Shown piece after piece: positions 63,426-64,000 of a DNA stretch of 64,000 nucleotides; the first letter of the stretch is position 1; each line of letters begins with the position of its first letter. This DNA is from Erythrobacter sanguineus (lineage in GTDB: Bacteria > Pseudomonadota > Alphaproteobacteria > Sphingomonadales > Sphingomonadaceae). Position numbers and translations under genes: made by a program. The stretch covers positions 1-64,000 of the forward strand of contig NZ_FRDF01000016.1 of assembly GCF_900143235.1 (NCBI RefSeq), in the 5' to 3' direction. The notes beneath the pieces were generated by a model. It saw nothing but the letters and a program-made list of their open reading frames with translations. It was not told the origin of the DNA and did not search any database.

Positions 63426-64000
63426 CTATAATATCTGGGCAAGACCAAAACAGGCGGCAGCAGCGATCAGGGCGAAGGACAGCAGCACCAGCAATCCATC
63501 GCGAGCGACCAGTCCCAAGGCCAGAATGGTGATGATCGACGAAGGTATTGTCGCCCCGAACGGGACCACCTCCAGCGGGGGGAGGGCCAATGCGAGCACC
63601 CCGCACAAGGCCGCGATCAGCCGGGCGAACGGGCCTTGGGTAAGGCGGGTCAGCCGCGGCCGGAAAACCTTGCTCAGCAGTTTCAGCACGCTTCGCAGCG
63701 GCTTCACGACCTGACCAAGGCGTTCCGCCTTCACGCTGCGCCGTGCAAGCAGACCCGGTACCCACAGCGTATCGCGGCCCACCGCCATTTCGGCGGCAAT
63801 GGTGACGATCCCGATGCTCATGATCGTCGGGCCACCGGGAATATCGCCTAGCGGGCTCAGCGCCATCAAGCCCAGCAGCAGCAATGCCGGACCAAATGCC
63901 TCGCGCCCAAGCGCATCGATGATCTGCGTGACCTGCAGGCGATCGGCGCTTTCGCCAAGGTCTTCCAGACGATCGAGAAAAGTGGCGATCCGGGTAAGTT
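63426..64000 (-). CDS. exoD: ExoD-family exopolysaccharide synthesis protein, start beyond the right edge
   Basis: At least 191 residues. The frame is open to the window end (TRIATFLDRLEDLGESADRL, then LQVTQIIDALGREAFGPALL), and continues through SPLGDIPGGPTIMSIGIVTIAAEM and several hydrophobic helices. PF06055 (ExoD) pattern. In Sinorhizobium exoD mutants are alkali-sensitive and altered in exopolysaccharide. Stop TAG 63428-63426. Confidence 0.85.
   Translation of the reverse strand, partial: LTRIATFLDRLEDLGESADRLQVTQIIDALGREAFGPALLLLGLMALSPLGDIPGGPTIMSIGIVTIAAEMAVGRDTLWVPGLLARRSVKAERLGQVVKPLRSVLKLLSKVFRPRLTRLTQGPFARLIAALCGVLALALPPLEVVPFGATIPSSIITILALGLVARDGLLVLLSFALIAAAACFGLAQIL

Overview
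The window is GC-rich, gene-dense DNA from a free-living alphaproteobacterium. Protein content points to Sphingomonadales, most likely an Erythrobacteraceae-type organism: UPF0262, a CC_3452-type small protein, DUF3667, DUF4197, DUF4136, DUF5522 and DUF6702 proteins, a NodT-type outer-membrane lipoprotein and an NtrC-headed fliE-to-fliS flagellar operon. The lineage is inferred from gene families, not from a marker-gene tree. I see no rRNA, tRNA, insertion sequence, prophage or CRISPR array.

Layout. 1-7011: remnant of cysD with its centre deleted, a CoA-transferase/MaoC pair, then a complete ABC-type export operon (permease, ATPase, membrane-fusion protein, outer-membrane lipoprotein) divergent from a TetR regulator, with two tandem palindromes between them. 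7063-24045: mostly housekeeping genes (ftsH behind a heat-shock-like promoter, rpoZ, dnaB, cdd, galE, a zinc-free type L36) interspersed with DUF3667, an orphan ParA, a long curlin-repeat protein, a phospholipase-D-type synthase, a degenerate GH25 protein and an M14 carboxypeptidase. 24254-36471: HxlR regulator, recQ, a TonB-like protein, comM, a secreted ClpP-like protein, the classic rpmH-rnpA-yidD-yidC-engB block, a fatty-acid-hydroxylase-type membrane enzyme and an exported gluzincin/TPR protein.

36622-53067 is the main functional unit. Flagellin (fliC) is on the minus strand with its own sigma-28-like promoter. Divergent from it runs an operon starting with a sigma-54 activator that lacks a receiver domain, followed without significant gaps by fliE, F, G, H, I, J, K, L, M, N, O, P, Q, R, flhB, fliD and fliS. 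These supply the MS ring, switch, export apparatus, hook-length ruler, filament cap and flagellin chaperone. Rod, hook, ring, flhA, stator and fliA genes must be elsewhere. FliM lacks a recognisable N-terminal CheY-binding motif and FlhB has NPLH instead of NPTH at the autocleavage site.

53137-64000: alpha/beta hydrolase, polysaccharide flippase with a CelD/FemAB-like acetyltransferase, flavin reductase, glutathione-dependent formaldehyde dehydrogenase, DUF5522, an exported M1 peptidase with DUF6702, a monooxygenase-fold gene broken by an amber codon, and a PRC-barrel/small acidic protein/ExoD group of stress-envelope character.

I did not find a clear new defence or mobile system. The most unusual items are the in-frame deleted cysD, the amber-interrupted gene, the orphan curlin giant, the FliM/FlhB sequence deviations with the receiver-less flagellar activator, and an 80-base dispersed intergenic repeat present twice.
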